Source: Arthrobacter pullicola (GTDB lineage: Bacteria; Actinomycetota; Actinomycetes; Actinomycetales; Micrococcaceae). Taken from it: DNA of 64,000 nt. The notes below the pieces were generated by a model. That model saw nothing but the letters and a program-made list of their open reading frames with translations, was not told the origin of the DNA and did not search any database. This document shows positions 1 through 9,502 of this stretch, one piece after another. The stretch spans positions 1 to 64,000 of the forward strand of contig NZ_JACSQC010000010.1 in assembly GCF_014836875.1 (NCBI RefSeq). The letters run 5' to 3'. The position numbers were made by a program, and so were the translations under genes. How positions within the stretch are numbered: the first letter of the stretch is position 1; the number at the start of each line of letters is the position of its first letter.

Positions 1-61
1 ACCCGCAGCGCCGATGGTACTGCACCTGGGAGGGTGTGGGAGAGTAGGTCACCGCCGGACA
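1..61 (+). rRNA. rrf: 5S rRNA, 3' portion (5' end outside window)
   Basis: The first 61 bases match the 3' half of the complete 5S gene at 15756-15873, including the shared tail ending GGTCACCGCCGGAC. The two copies differ at four positions in two pairs. This is presumably the end of an rrn operon whose 16S and 23S genes lie to the left of the window; that part is inferred. A strong terminator follows. Confidence 0.9.
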
Positions 62-93
62 ATCATTCAAGACCAGGTCTCTTCCTGGTCCGT

Positions 94-130
94 GTTAGGC
101 CCCGCACGTTTGTGCGGGGCCTAACGTGTT
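94..130 (+). terminator. rho-independent terminator of the rrn operon
   Basis: A perfect 14-bp stem (GTTAGGCCCCGCAC at 94-107, complement at 112-125) with a 4-nt loop is followed by GTGTTTA. A smaller hairpin (GACCAGG/CCTGGTC, 71-90) precedes it. Its position right after 5S rRNA fits rrn transcription termination. Confidence 0.85.
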
Positions 131-210
131 TAACCCCCAGAACCCGTTCGGCGGGCAGGGCCGGCGTCGTGCTTATGAAGTTCCTCCCACCACGGCTGCC
201 CGGTTCATCC

Positions 211-263
211 GATGTGCAGATATGGCGGCCTCCGCGCAATTTTGGTCGCCAAACCTGCACTTC
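211..263. repeat. dispersed palindromic element, copy 1
   Basis: Two 20-nt arms (211-230 and 244-263) flank a 13-nt centre. The arms pair at 16 of 20 positions. Arm sequence, arm length and the 13-nt centre ending in TTTT match the perfect palindrome at 10442-10494, so these are two copies of one element. It lies between the convergent ends of the rrn operon and purU, and may also act as a transcript-end hairpin. Confidence 0.75.
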
Positions 264-300
264 GCACAGCGCAACCGGCTCTGCAGTGTCCTATGCGGCC

Positions 301-1278
301 CTACGTCAGGACGATGGTCCGATTACCCTGAAGGAAGACACGCCCTTCGCAGTGCCATCGAACTGCGTTGGAAAGCGCTTTGCGTTCCGTGTCTCGGCCA
401 GCGGCCACCAGGTCCTCAGGGCCGAAGGTATGGTCCACTTCCACGACCTGTTGGCTAATGATCGGACCCTCATCAAGCTCAGCATTCACGTAGTGGGCCG
501 TAGCCCCAACAGTCTTGACCCCGCGGACGTGGGCCTGATGGTACGGGCGGGCGCCTTTAAAGCTAGGTAGGAAAGAGTGGTGAATATTGATGGCACGGCC
601 GTCCAGACGGCGGGTGAGATCATCACTGAAGACCTGCATGTACCGGGCCAGCACCACGAGCTCGACGTCGAACCGGTCAATGATAGCCATCAAGTTCGCC
701 TCCGCCTCCGGTTTCGTTGCGGCCGTGACGGGCACATGAAAGAACGGAATCCCGTGCCACTCCACGATCCCCCTGTGGTCTGTATGGTTCGAGACCACAC
801 CAACAATTTCTATGGGCAGCTCGCCGATTCTGGCACGGAAAAGAAGGTCGTTGAGGCAGTGTTCGAACTTCGAAACCATGATCAGGACCCGGTGTTTCGT
901 GCCGTGTGCCCTCATTTGCCACTGCATCCCATAGGTCTCGGCGGCTGGTAGGAATGCGCCCTGCAGCTTGGCCAACTCCGCCGGTTCGCCGGCGGGCGCA
1001 CCTGCAGGCTCACCTACCGGCTCTTCCCTCACAGGGTCGACCGCGGCAAAATGGATCCGCATAAAGAAATGGCCATCGAGCCTGGAACCGAATTGCTTGC
1101 TGTCCAGGATGTCGCAGCCCTGGTCTAGGAGGAAGCCGGTCACCGCATGGACGATGCCCTGTGTTTCGGGACACGCGAGGGTTAGGACGTATTCGCTGGG
1201 GTTCGTGTCCATGGCCCCACTCCCGATGGCATTCACTGACAGGCCTCCGAGGGAGGTTTCGTTGTACTCGGTTTTCAT
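301..1278 (-). CDS. purU: formyltetrahydrofolate deformylase PurU
   Basis: Hydrolyses 10-formyl-THF to formate and THF in the cytoplasm. The product (325 aa) has an N-terminal ACT domain (about residues 28-75) and a C-terminal formyltransferase-like domain with the INIHHSFLPSFKGA motif and the downstream Asp of LDEGPI. The ATG at 1278 follows AGGAG at good spacing; an internal ATG at 1212 (MDTNPSEY) also has GGGAG and would give a length nearer to E. coli PurU. A low-complexity insert (EPVGEPAGAPAGEPA, about residues 86-100) separates the two domains. It is the last gene of the sox operon, 26 nt after soxG. In sarcosine-degrading actinobacteria PurU is the known partner of SoxBDAG and recycles the one-carbon load on THF. 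Confidence in family is high; in exact start, moderate. Confidence 0.93.
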   Translation of the reverse strand: MKTEYNETSLGGLSVNAIGSGAMDTNPSEYVLTLACPETQGIVHAVTGFLLDQGCDILDSKQFGSRLDGHFFMRIHFAAVDPVREEPVGEPAGAPAGEPAELAKLQGAFLPAAETYGMQWQMRAHGTKHRVLIMVSKFEHCLNDLLFRARIGELPIEIVGVVSNHTDHRGIVEWHGIPFFHVPVTAATKPEAEANLMAIIDRFDVELVVLARYMQVFSDDLTRRLDGRAINIHHSFLPSFKGARPYHQAHVRGVKTVGATAHYVNAELDEGPIISQQVVEVDHTFGPEDLVAAGRDTERKALSNAVRWHCEGRVFLQGNRTIVLT

Positions 1279-1304
1279 ATCTGCTCCTGTCTGAGGCGAC
1301 GTGC

Positions 1305-1937
1305 TCAGGGGACCTCGTCGGACGCGTACTCACGCATGGCGTCCAGGAGCCAGCGGCCCAGGAACTGTGAGAACGACGCCCGCGGAAGAATGCGGTAGGT
1401 TTCCTCGTCGGTCTTCCACAGAATGGCCGGAATGCCGCCAATCTCGGTCGACAGAGCTGTCCCGGTGTTGAAGACCCGGGAATGGAGGTCCAGGGAGCAC
1501 CCCTTTTCAAGAACGGATCGCGCCCGGCGGCCGGAGAGTTCGAACGTAGTTCGATTGGCGGACAGATCAACAACCTGCCCTGCGCCGGATCCGAGGGTAT
1601 CGATCAGTGCGCGGGGAAATTCGCCCCCCAGGCTGTCATGGGATTCCGGGGCTGCCACCAGGAGGAACTCTGCCGGTCCCAGCCAGAGGACGGAAGTGTC
1701 GCCGCTGGTTCGGACTATTCCGGATGCGGCGGGCAAGCCACCCGTGAAGGTGCCCAGATCCATCCCGGCAGCGGAGGCGGGATCGACCCGGATCCCCACC
1801 ATGGTCAGGAACGGCACTTCGCGCAGCTCCACGGTCCCGGCAACGGACCCGGCATCAAAAGCGGCAGACAGAAGGGCTGCGGGACTCTGCCGGAGGATTT
1901 GGATTTCGGCGGTGCTGAGTGCTGCTGTATCAGCCAT
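1305..1937 (-). CDS. soxG: sarcosine oxidase subunit gamma
   Basis: Gamma subunit (210 aa) of heterotetrameric sarcosine oxidase, a GcvT-like structural subunit that helps form the THF-accessible cavity. It is recognised by its place after soxA and by SoxG-like segments ([36 protein letters not shown]). The start overlaps the 3' end of soxA by 8 nt, which implies translational coupling within the soxBDAG-purU transcript. It has no cofactor motif of its own, as is usual for the family. Confidence 0.9.
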   Translation of the reverse strand: MADTAALSTAEIQILRQSPAALLSAAFDAGSVAGTVELREVPFLTMVGIRVDPASAAGMDLGTFTGGLPAASGIVRTSGDTSVLWLGPAEFLLVAAPESHDSLGGEFPRALIDTLGSGAGQVVDLSANRTTFELSGRRARSVLEKGCSLDLHSRVFNTGTALSTEIGGIPAILWKTDEETYRILPRASFSQFLGRWLLDAMREYASDEVP

Positions 1938-4857
1938 CTTTACGGGCTCCTTCTGGATCGAAAAGCACTGTCTCTGCCACGACTACGTCCAGCAGCTGAT
2001 CGCCGACGGCGGCGAGCAGGGTTTCGCCGAGCCGGTTTCGGCCGTTCTGGATCAGCGCCAGGGCGAACGAGCGCCCCAATGCCGCACTGTGATAGCTCGA
2101 GGTGACGAATCCCTGCATGGGAACCGGGCTCAGCGCTGGAATGATGCTGATGCCCTTCTCCACCAGCTGGGTGCCTTCGGGAAGGCGGATGGTTCCGTCC
2201 GCGGGGAGGATGCTGACCAAGTGTTTGCGGTCGGTGCGGCTGGCGTCCCGGCGCAGGTAGGAGCGTTTGCCGATGAAGTCCTTGACCTTGGACACGACCC
2301 ATTCCATGCCGGCATCCTGCGGAGTGACCGTGCCGTCGGTGTCCTGGCCGATGATCGGGTAGCCCTTTTCCGCCCGCAGCACGTGCATGGTTTCGGTGCC
2401 GTACGGGGTGATGTTGAATTCGGCGCCGGCTTCCGCCACGGCTTCCCAGACCGTGAGACCGTACCAGGACGGGACATTGATTTCGTACGCCAGTTCACCG
2501 GAGAAGGAGATCCGACAGATCCGCGCTTGGATCCCGGAGGTGAGAGCCGTTTCGCGGAAGGTCATAAAGGGGAACGCCTCGGCATCGAGGCCTCCGTCCG
2601 CGGCTAGGTCCGGGGCCAGCTTTGCGACGACGGCCCGGGCTTTCGGACCGACGACGGCGATGGTGGACCACTGCTCGGTGACGGAGGTGCAGTGCACATC
2701 CAGTTCCGGCCATTCGGTCTGCAACCATTCCTCCAGCCAGTCCAGGACGTTGGCTGCCCCGCCGGTGGTAGTGGTCATGAAGAAGCGGTCCTCGTCCAGG
2801 CGCAGGGTCACGCCGTCGTCGAAAATCATCCCATCGGGGGTGCACATGACGCCGTAGCGGGCCGATCCGGGGGCCAGTTTCTTGAATGCGTTGGTATATA
2901 CGCGGTTCAGGAATTCACCGGCGTCCTTACCCCGGATTTCGATTTTGCCCAGAGTGGTGGCGTCCATGAAACCGACCGAGTTTCGGACTGCGGCGCACTC
3001 CCGCAGGACGGCGGCGTCCATATCCTCCTGGTCCTGCGGGTAGAACCAGGGCCGTTTCCACTGCCCAACGTCCTCGAATAACGCGCCGTGGGCGTCGTGC
3101 CAGGGGTGGATGGAGGTAAGGCGGGCAGGGTCGAAAAGCTCTCCCCGCTGCCGTCCGGCCAGGGCAGCGAACGCCACGGGCGTGAATGGCGCACGATACG
3201 AGGTGGTGCCGATGTCACCGACATTCGTGTGTTTCAGGGCTGCGGCTATGACGCCGATCGCGTTCACACCGGAGGTTTTGCCTTGATCGTTCGCGGTGCT
3301 GATTGAGGTGTAGCGCTTGATGTGTTCAACGGAGCGCATGCCGGCGCCTGTGGCACGCAGGACGTCGGCCACGGACTGATCACGTTGAAAATCAACAAAG
3401 TGGTGATGCCAGTCTTCCGCGCTGCCCTGCTGGCCGGGGACCAGCCAGAGCTGCCGGGTTGGTGCAGCGGCCACGGGTTCTCCGGGCGCAACCGGTGCCA
3501 CATCGGATTCGAAACCCGCAGCGATGACCGCTGCGGCACCGGCGGAAATTCCCTCCTCCACGCAATCCGGAAGCCGAAAACTGCCGCGTCCCGCTCCGAT
3601 CACCTGCTGGTTGGGGACCACGCTGCTGGGCACAAACGCTGCCAGGCTCTCATCCCAGCGCAGCCTGCCTTGCCGCTGCGAGTGCAGATGCACCACGGGG
3701 GACCAGCCGCCGGAGACAGCCAGCAGGTCACAGGGCAGGTGTTCGACGTCGGCGGTGAGGTTTCCGCCGTCGTCGATGCCGCGGATGGAAACGCCGAGAA
3801 TCCCTTCCTCGCCGGAGGTTCCAGCTACGGTGCTGCCGGTCAACACCCGCGTTCCGGCCGCTGCTGCCGTGGCAGCGGTGTCACTAAGCTGTGGGCGGGC
3901 GTCCACGACTGCTTCGATGCTGATGCCGGCGGCGCGGAGGTCTGCGGCGAGCAGATAGGCGCTGTCGTTGGTGGTGGTGATGACGACTTTGGACCCGGCA
4001 GCCACGGCGTACCGGTTGAGATAGCTGCGCACCGCGGAGGCGAGCATGATCCCGGGCCGGTCGTTATTCTCGAAGACCAGTGGGCGTTCGTGGGCTCCCG
4101 GAGCGAGGATGACCTGGGCGGCGCGGATGTGCCAGATCCGCTGCCGGGACACACCGGGTGCCGCGGGCGCTGGGAGATGGTCCGTCCGGTTCTGCGCTGC
4201 GAGGACGTAGTTGGAGTCATAGGCGCCGAAGGCCGTGGTGCGGTTCAGCACGGTGCACTCCGCAGCGGAGATCAGTTCGGCTTCAACCGCGGCCACCCAT
4301 TCCAGGGCCGGCAGGCCCTCGATGGTATCTGCGAGGTCCGGATGCGGGGAACCGGACAAGAGCGAGCCGCCAAGCTCTGGCTGGTCGTCGATAAGAATGA
4401 CCCGGGCACCGGAGCGCACGGATTGCCGGGCCGCTGCCAGGCCGGCAGGTCCGCCGCCAACGATAAGGATGTCAGCATGAACGTATTTCTTGTCGTATTC
4501 GGTATGGTCCTCGTTCGGGTCCAATCGGCCCAGGCCGTTGAGAAGCTCGGCGTCGAGGCCATCCACCAGCGAGACAGCGGTCGCCGGGAGCATGGACTCC
4601 GCCACATGGCCCGGGAACCTGGCCGCGATTTTGATGAGGGCGTTGGGTTCCTCCACACCGGCGGACATAATGCCGCGCGGCCGGTCCTCGTAGAGGGAAT
4701 TGCCGGCACGCAGCCTCCCGTTGGCCAGCATGGCGGAGGCAAGGGTGTCCCCGGGGTGGCCTGTGTATTCCTGGCCGTCCACCGTGAAGCGCAAGGTCAC
4801 GCTGCGGTCGATGCGTCCTCCGCTGCTGAGGCGGGCGGATTGCCGTTGCACGCTCAC
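1930..4857 (-). CDS. soxA: sarcosine oxidase subunit alpha
   Basis: Large subunit (975 aa) of heterotetrameric sarcosine oxidase. It has an N-terminal ferredoxin-like fold ([12 protein letters not shown]), a dinucleotide-binding domain ([14 protein letters not shown] near residue 131) and a C-terminal aminomethyltransferase (GcvT)-type THF-binding domain. The enzyme oxidises sarcosine to glycine and H2O2 and passes the methyl group to THF as 5,10-methylene-THF. The start is the GTG at 4857, preceded by GGAAGGAG and overlapping the soxD stop as GTGA; the frame stays open upstream to 4989, but that part is shadow sequence inside soxD. It overlaps soxG at its 3' end. Confidence 0.96.
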   Translation of the reverse strand: MSVQRQSARLSSGGRIDRSVTLRFTVDGQEYTGHPGDTLASAMLANGRLRAGNSLYEDRPRGIMSAGVEEPNALIKIAARFPGHVAESMLPATAVSLVDGLDAELLNGLGRLDPNEDHTEYDKKYVHADILIVGGGPAGLAAARQSVRSGARVILIDDQPELGGSLLSGSPHPDLADTIEGLPALEWVAAVEAELISAAECTVLNRTTAFGAYDSNYVLAAQNRTDHLPAPAAPGVSRQRIWHIRAAQVILAPGAHERPLVFENNDRPGIMLASAVRSYLNRYAVAAGSKVVITTTNDSAYLLAADLRAAGISIEAVVDARPQLSDTAATAAAAGTRVLTGSTVAGTSGEEGILGVSIRGIDDGGNLTADVEHLPCDLLAVSGGWSPVVHLHSQRQGRLRWDESLAAFVPSSVVPNQQVIGAGRGSFRLPDCVEEGISAGAAAVIAAGFESDVAPVAPGEPVAAAPTRQLWLVPGQQGSAEDWHHHFVDFQRDQSVADVLRATGAGMRSVEHIKRYTSISTANDQGKTSGVNAIGVIAAALKHTNVGDIGTTSYRAPFTPVAFAALAGRQRGELFDPARLTSIHPWHDAHGALFEDVGQWKRPWFYPQDQEDMDAAVLRECAAVRNSVGFMDATTLGKIEIRGKDAGEFLNRVYTNAFKKLAPGSARYGVMCTPDGMIFDDGVTLRLDEDRFFMTTTTGGAANVLDWLEEWLQTEWPELDVHCTSVTEQWSTIAVVGPKARAVVAKLAPDLAADGGLDAEAFPFMTFRETALTSGIQARICRISFSGELAYEINVPSWYGLTVWEAVAEAGAEFNITPYGTETMHVLRAEKGYPIIGQDTDGTVTPQDAGMEWVVSKVKDFIGKRSYLRRDASRTDRKHLVSILPADGTIRLPEGTQLVEKGISIIPALSPVPMQGFVTSSYHSAALGRSFALALIQNGRNRLGETLLAAVGDQLLDVVVAETVLFDPEGARKDG

Positions 4858-5183
4858 TTGACTGCTCCTTCCGGGGAAACGGGGGTGGGGAGTATGGGGG
4901 CTGTCGGGCCCGCCGCGGGGCGGAGCTGACCCATCGGATAAACGGCCTGGATCTGGTAGGTGGAGGTGTCCCGGAGCATGTTGAACCACTGCCGGCAGCT
5001 GGTGCTGTGCAGCCAGCGCTCAGCGAACGCGCCTTGGGGGTTGTCACGGTAAAACAGATACTCGGCCCATTCCCGGTCGCTGAGTTCCTCCGGATTTTCG
5101 GGGTAGGCAACGTGGGCCTGTCCGCCATAGCGGAATTCGGTTTCGTCTCGGGGCCCGCAGTTTGGGCAGGGAATCAGGAGCAT
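4854..5183 (-). CDS. soxD: sarcosine oxidase subunit delta
   Basis: Small zinc-binding subunit (109 aa). Cys6, Cys9, His59 and Cys63 are all present (CPNC near the start, HSTSC later). These are the zinc ligands known from the structurally characterised heterotetrameric enzymes, which supports both the assignment and the chosen ATG. Stop and soxA start overlap as GTGA; soxB ends 14 nt upstream. Confidence 0.95.
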   Translation of the reverse strand: MLLIPCPNCGPRDETEFRYGGQAHVAYPENPEELSDREWAEYLFYRDNPQGAFAERWLHSTSCRQWFNMLRDTSTYQIQAVYPMGQLRPAAGPTAPILPTPVSPEGAVK

Positions 5184-5197
5184 GTCCTTACCTCTTT

Positions 5198-6418
5198 CTA
5201 GTGGGCTACGGCAGCGGCGCCGTGTTCATCGATCAGGGCACCGGTTTCGAAGCGCTCGAGGGCAAACGGTTTGTTGAGCTCGTGGGGTACCCCGGTGGCG
5301 ATGGTGTGGGCGAACGTCAGGCCGGCTGCCGGAGTGCCCTTGAACCCGCCCGTGCCCCAGCCGCAGTTGACGTACATGTTCTCCACGGGAGCCGCCCCAA
5401 TGATGGGCGAGGCATCGAGGGTGGTGTCCACAATCCCGCCCCAGGTCCGCAGCACATGTGCCCGGGCAAAGATCGGAAAGAGTTCAACGGCGGCTGCCAT
5501 CTGCTGTTCGATCACGTGGAAGGAACCGCGCTGGCCGTAGCCGTTGTAGGAGTCCACCCCCGCTCCCATCACCAGTTCGCCCTTATGCGCCTGGGAAACG
5601 TAGACGTGGACGTGGTTGGACATGACCACCGTCGGGTGTACGGGCTCGTGGAGTTCGGAGACCAGCGCCTGCAGGGGGTGGGACTGGATGGGAAGCCGGA
5701 AACCCGCCATTTCCGCGAGCACCGAGCTGTGTCCGGCGGCGCACAGCCCGACCTTTTCGGTGTGGATGGTGCCCAGATTGGTCTTGACCCCGACGACGCG
5801 GTTTCCATCTTTCAGGAACCCGGTGACCTCGCAGTTCTGGATAATGTCCACGCCGAGCTCATCGCATTTCCTAGCGAACGCCCACGCGACGTGGTCGTGC
5901 TTGGCTATCCCTGCGCGCGGCTGGTAAGTGGCACCCATAACGGGATAGCGGATGTTGTCGCTGGTGTTCAGGATGGGGCAGAGTTCCTTGACCTGGCCGG
6001 GGTCCAGCCATTCGGCGTCGACGCCGTTGAGCCTATTGGCACCCACCCGGCGCATGCTCTCGCGGACATCGCCCAGCGTGTGGGCCAGGTTCATGACTCC
6101 ACGCTGGCTGAACAGGAAGTCGTACTCGAGTTCTTCGGGGAGGAGCTCCCACAGCTTCAGGGATCGCTCGTAGATCGCGGCGCTTTCGTCCCAGAGATAG
6201 TTGGAACGGATGATGGTGGTGTTGCGGGCCATGTTGCCGCCGGCCAGCCAGCCCTTTTCAAGAATGGCGATGTTGGTCATGCCGTGGTTCTTGGCGAGGT
6301 AGTAGGCCGTGGCGAGACCATGGCCGCCGCCGCCAACAATCACGGCGTCGTAGGAGGACTTGGGCTCAGGGTTGCGCCAGAGGAAATCCGGGTGCTCCGG
6401 AAGCTGTTCCGCGCTCAT
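5198..6418 (-). CDS. soxB: sarcosine oxidase subunit beta
   Basis: Flavin-binding catalytic beta subunit (406 aa) of the DAO family. It has a Rossmann motif at residues 29-42 ([14 protein letters not shown]) and the conserved [12 protein letters not shown] segment near residue 66. The chosen ATG (6418) follows TTGGAG at 7 nt and its A and T overlap the TGA of the 29-codon glyA remnant (ATGA). An in-frame ATG at 6544 would add 42 residues unlike SoxB and lacks a good ribosome-binding site. First gene of soxBDAG-purU; the promoter and operator lie at 6553-6610. Confidence 0.95.
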   Translation of the reverse strand: MSAEQLPEHPDFLWRNPEPKSSYDAVIVGGGGHGLATAYYLAKNHGMTNIAILEKGWLAGGNMARNTTIIRSNYLWDESAAIYERSLKLWELLPEELEYDFLFSQRGVMNLAHTLGDVRESMRRVGANRLNGVDAEWLDPGQVKELCPILNTSDNIRYPVMGATYQPRAGIAKHDHVAWAFARKCDELGVDIIQNCEVTGFLKDGNRVVGVKTNLGTIHTEKVGLCAAGHSSVLAEMAGFRLPIQSHPLQALVSELHEPVHPTVVMSNHVHVYVSQAHKGELVMGAGVDSYNGYGQRGSFHVIEQQMAAAVELFPIFARAHVLRTWGGIVDTTLDASPIIGAAPVENMYVNCGWGTGGFKGTPAAGLTFAHTIATGVPHELNKPFALERFETGALIDEHGAAAVAH

Positions 6419-6504
6419 TTTGCTGCTCCAATCAATTCTGCCTCGGGCCTGCCCGGGTGACCGCCGGTGTACTTGTTCGTCAGGACGTAGCCCTGAGCTT
6501 CCAT
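6415..6504 (-). pseudogene. glyA (serine hydroxymethyltransferase) vestige / 29-aa leader ORF
   Basis: A 29-codon frame reads [19 protein letters not shown], then diverges and ends in a TGA that overlaps the soxB ATG. The first 19 residues match the PLP-enzyme SHMT signature (family form EAQGSVLTNKYAEGYPGR), which lies about 50 residues into intact GlyA. In characterised actinobacterial sarcosine operons glyA directly precedes soxB, so this looks like the residue of a deleted glyA. Everything from the YYGG motif onward is gone. Upstream, only a few codons (RSSPASD) separate it from a stop. No clear ribosome-binding site is visible. It could be inert, or translated as a leader coupled to soxB. 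Confidence 0.7.
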
Positions 6505-6552
6505 ATCGGAGGCCGGGGACGACCGTCAGGGCAGTCTCTTTCATTCAAGAAA

Positions 6553-6610
6553 CCTGATGCAACTGTGTTGCGCTGGCTGCAACTCTAAGCTCACGTTGCG
6601 AGTGCGTCAA
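6553..6610 (-). promoter_or_regulatory. soxB operon promoter with operator copy 1
   Basis: On the minus strand, TTGACG (6610-6605) and TAGAGT (6587-6582) are separated by 17 nt, a good sigma-70-type pair. The -10 abuts and overlaps a 31-bp element (6553-6583) that contains the inverted repeat TGCAACTGTGTTGCG and a further TGCAAC half-site. Another GTTGCG half-site lies at 6595-6600 in the spacer. A protein bound here would block polymerase. The predicted leader to soxB is about 155 nt and covers the glyA vestige. Confidence 0.7.
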
Positions 6611-6670
6611 TCACCCTTTGCCGAATTTGTAACGCACATGTTAATTCCATTTAAAGGGGTGATTTCGCTC

Positions 6671-6727
6671 TTGACTGTGGTCTGGGCCGCCCATAACCTG
6701 ATGCAACCGCGTTGCGTTCAATGCAAC
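6671..6727 (+). promoter_or_regulatory. transporter-creatinase promoter with operator copy 2
   Basis: TTGACT (6671-6676), a 17-nt spacer and TAACCT (6694-6699) form a strong promoter. A second copy of the 31-bp operator (6697-6727; TGCAACCGCGTTGCG plus a TGCAAC half-site) overlaps the -10 and the start region. It matches copy 1 at 25 of 31 positions and in the same orientation. The palindromic core is of the kind bound by IclR-family proteins, and an iclR-type gene closes this transcription unit. Confidence 0.75.
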
Positions 6728-6749
6728 CCCAAATTTCATTGGTGGACAT

Positions 6750-8099
6750 ATGAGTAACGAAGTAAATACGGCGGCTGCTGGTCCCGAAGCGGGAGGAAGC
6801 CCTGGCCCCAACAGCGGAACCCCGGTTGACAAGGAGACCCGCCGAAAGGTCCTGGCTGCAAGCTTCATCGGCAACTTCGTCGAGTGGTTTGATTACGCCG
6901 TCTACGGGTATCTGGCCGCAACCATCGCCGCAGTGTTCTTCCCGGAGTCCGACCCGCAAACCGGGCTGCTGCTGACCTTCGCGCTGTTTGCGATTTCGTT
7001 CCTCGTCCGTCCGATTGGAGGCTTCGTATGGGGCCACATCGGTGACCGGGTTGGTCGCCGGACCGCTCTCTCCCTGTCCATCCTGATCATGTCCGGCGCA
7101 ACGTTCTGCATCGCGCTTATTCCCAGTTACGACACCATTGGCATCGCGGCACCCCTCCTGCTGCTGGCATTCCGTGTACTCCAGGGATTCTCCGCGTCCG
7201 GTGAATATGCCGGAGCCTCAGCGTTCCTGGTGGAGTATGCACCCGCCAACCGGCGCGGTCTTTATGCGGCAGTGGTGCCCGCAAGTACGGCCACCGGACT
7301 CTTGCTCGGTTCACTGCTTGCCGGCGTGATGACCGCCCTGCTCAGCACCGAAGCCATGGAAAGCTGGGGGTGGCGCCTGCCCTTCCTTCTCGCCGCTCCG
7401 ATGGGGCTGATTGGACGCTACATCCGCACCAAACTGGAGGACACGCCGGTCTTCCGTGAACTCGCCGCGGAAGATCAAGCGGTCAAGGCTCCTGCCTTCA
7501 GCCTTTTCCGGACTCATTGGAGGCTCCTGGTCAAGGCCTCCGGGGCCGTGCTTCTCAATGCCGTGGGTTTTTACGTGATCCTGAGTTACATGCCGACGTA
7601 CTTGTCGACAGAACTGGGCCTCGGGGCCACCGAGTCCTTTATGGCAACCACTATCGCGTTGCTGACCTACATCGGCTTCATCTTCATCACCGGCATGCTC
7701 TCAGACCGCTACGGCCGCAAGAAGGTGCTGATGTCCGCGTCCGTCAGCTTCATCGTGCTGACAGTTCCGGCCTTCGCGCTGCTGGGGACCGGGGACTTCC
7801 TGATCATCGTCCTGGTCCAGATTCTGCTGGGCGCCATGCTCACGCTCAACGACGGTACACTCCCCAGTTTCCTCGCCGAAATGTTCCCCACCCGGGTCCG
7901 TTACAGCGGCTTTGCTGTCAGCTTCAATCTCTCCAACGCGATCTTTGGTGGAACAGCCCCCTTCATGGCGACCCTCCTGATTGCCTCCACGGGCAACGAC
8001 CTGGCGCCCGCCTGGTACCTTGCCGGTGCCGCCCTCGTGTCCCTCATCGCCGTCGCACTGTCCCGCGAAACGTGCAAGGAGTCCCTGCGCCATGAGTAG
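6750..8099 (+). CDS. MHS-family MFS transporter (probable creatine/sarcosine/betaine-type uptake)
   Basis: 449-aa twelve-helix permease of the metabolite:H+ symporter (MHS/ProP-like) group. A hydrophilic N-terminus (about 30 residues) is followed by the family signature FIGNFVEWFDYAVYGY, the loop motif RPIGG...GDRVGRR and FSASGEYAGASAFLVEY. MHS proteins import betaines, carnitine, citrate and related solutes. The substrate here is inferred as creatine, or sarcosine, from the creatinase gene immediately downstream and the divergent sarcosine oxidase operon. ATG 6750 has GGTGGA upstream. Confidence 0.85.
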   Translation: MSNEVNTAAAGPEAGGSPGPNSGTPVDKETRRKVLAASFIGNFVEWFDYAVYGYLAATIAAVFFPESDPQTGLLLTFALFAISFLVRPIGGFVWGHIGDRVGRRTALSLSILIMSGATFCIALIPSYDTIGIAAPLLLLAFRVLQGFSASGEYAGASAFLVEYAPANRRGLYAAVVPASTATGLLLGSLLAGVMTALLSTEAMESWGWRLPFLLAAPMGLIGRYIRTKLEDTPVFRELAAEDQAVKAPAFSLFRTHWRLLVKASGAVLLNAVGFYVILSYMPTYLSTELGLGATESFMATTIALLTYIGFIFITGMLSDRYGRKKVLMSASVSFIVLTVPAFALLGTGDFLIIVLVQILLGAMLTLNDGTLPSFLAEMFPTRVRYSGFAVSFNLSNAIFGGTAPFMATLLIASTGNDLAPAWYLAGAALVSLIAVALSRETCKESLRHE

Positions 8100-8176
8100 G
8101 CCGGCCACATTGAATTCTTCTTCAATTTTCCCCGAATTTCTCCGTCAAGGCAGCACGTCAGAAAGGCAATAACAAT

Positions 8177-9433
8177 ATGACCAGCGCGGCAATTCCCATG
8201 GCCACCTCTATCTCGGAATTGGAACGGCTGAAAATCCTCCACAACGGACAAAAGGAGAAGCTGACTTTCACGGATGCGGAATTCGAGCGCCGGCTTAGCG
8301 GTCTTCGGCGCATCATGGCGGAAAAGGAGCTCGACGCCGTCGTCCTGACCAGCTATCACTCCATCAAGTACTATTCCGACTTCCTCTTCACCTACTTCGG
8401 CCGCTCCTACGCCATGGTCGTCACCAGCGAGGACACCGTCACCATCACCGCGAACATCGACGCCGGAATGCCCTGGCGCCGCAGCTATGGCGACAACGTG
8501 GTCTACACCGACTGGCGCCGAGACAATTTCCTCTTTGCCCTCCAGGAAGCGCTGCGCACCCGCGGCATCAATCCCGGGCGGATCGGCGTCGAAGACGATG
8601 TCCTCGCGCTGGACAACCGCAACAAGATTCAGGCTGCGTTCGAATCGGCCACCCTTGTTGATATTGGACAGGCAGCTATGCGGCAGCGCATGATCAAGTC
8701 AGCCGAAGAGATCGCTGTGATTAAGCACGGCGCCCGGATCGGCGACTTGGGCGGCGAAGCCATCCGCAGCGCCATCACGGCCGGAATCACCGAATACGAA
8801 GTTGCCCTGGTCGGCACCGAGGCCATGGTCCACGAAATCGCCCGGACTTTCCCGGACTCCGAAATCAGGGATACCTGGGTCTGGTTCCAGTCCGGCATCA
8901 ACACCGACGGTGCCCACAACTGGGCTACAACCCGCAAAATCCGGGAACACGACATCCTGTCCCTGAACTGCTTTCCCATGATCTCCGGGTATTACACCGC
9001 ACTGGAGCGCACCCTCTTCTATGGAGAGCCGGACGAACGGTCCCTGGAGCTTTGGAACATCAATGTGGAAGTCCACAGGCGCGGCATCGAACTCATTAAG
9101 CCGGGCGCGGTATGCCGGGACATTGCCGCCGAGCTGAATGAAATCTATGTTGGGCACGGCCTGCTCGCAAACCGCACTTTTGGCTACGGACACTCCTTCG
9201 GAGTCCTCAGCCACTACTACGGACGGGAAGCGGGCCTGGAGCTCCGGGAGGACATAGATACGGTCCTGGAGCCGGGAATGGTGGTCTCCATGGAGCCCAT
9301 GATCACGGTTATGGATGGGCAGCCGGGCGCCGGCGGCTACCGGGAGCACGACATCCTGGTGGTGGGCGAGGACGGAGCGGAGAACATCACAAAGTTCCCC
9401 TTCGGCGCGGAACACAACATCGTGGGAGCCTGA
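8177..9433 (+). CDS. creatinase (creatine amidinohydrolase)
   Basis: Cleaves creatine to sarcosine and urea (EC 3.5.3.3) in the cytoplasm. The 418-aa product has the creatinase N-terminal domain (SYHSIKYYSDFLF, FGRSYAMVV) and the pita-bread C-terminal domain. His247, Glu277 and Glu373 each sit 15 residues after the known catalytic His232, Glu262 and Glu358 of Pseudomonas creatinase, a constant offset that argues against a generic Xaa-Pro peptidase. The N-terminus is about 15 residues longer than the Pseudomonas enzyme; an internal ATG (MATSISEL) exists. AGAAAGG precedes the start. Its product feeds the divergent sox operon. Confidence 0.94.
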   Translation: MTSAAIPMATSISELERLKILHNGQKEKLTFTDAEFERRLSGLRRIMAEKELDAVVLTSYHSIKYYSDFLFTYFGRSYAMVVTSEDTVTITANIDAGMPWRRSYGDNVVYTDWRRDNFLFALQEALRTRGINPGRIGVEDDVLALDNRNKIQAAFESATLVDIGQAAMRQRMIKSAEEIAVIKHGARIGDLGGEAIRSAITAGITEYEVALVGTEAMVHEIARTFPDSEIRDTWVWFQSGINTDGAHNWATTRKIREHDILSLNCFPMISGYYTALERTLFYGEPDERSLELWNINVEVHRRGIELIKPGAVCRDIAAELNEIYVGHGLLANRTFGYGHSFGVLSHYYGREAGLELREDIDTVLEPGMVVSMEPMITVMDGQPGAGGYREHDILVVGEDGAENITKFPFGAEHNIVGA

Positions 9434-9445
9434 CCACCGTTGTAT

Positions 9446-9494
9446 GCGGCGGGAGAGCGGCGCCACGGAGCAAGTGGCGCCGCTTTCCCGCCGC
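9446..9494. terminator. long hairpin between creatinase and iclR
   Basis: GCGGCGGGA (9446-9454) and an inner GCGGCGCCAC pair with GTGGCGCCGC and TCCCGCCGC around a 7-nt loop GGAGCAA. It follows the creatinase stop by 12 nt. There is no T-run, so it may be an attenuating or 3'-stabilising structure rather than a full terminator. Confidence 0.55.
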
Positions 9495-9502
9495 AGTACG
9501 GA

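Noticed and set aside
3322-4929. 535-codon plus-strand frame opposite soxA
   Set aside because: Same artefact; soxA is unmistakable and overlaps its operon neighbours correctly.
6419-6544. N-terminal extension of SoxB from the ATG at 6544
   Set aside because: The 42 extra residues do not resemble SoxB, the start has no good ribosome-binding site, and the other frame there encodes the glyA motif.
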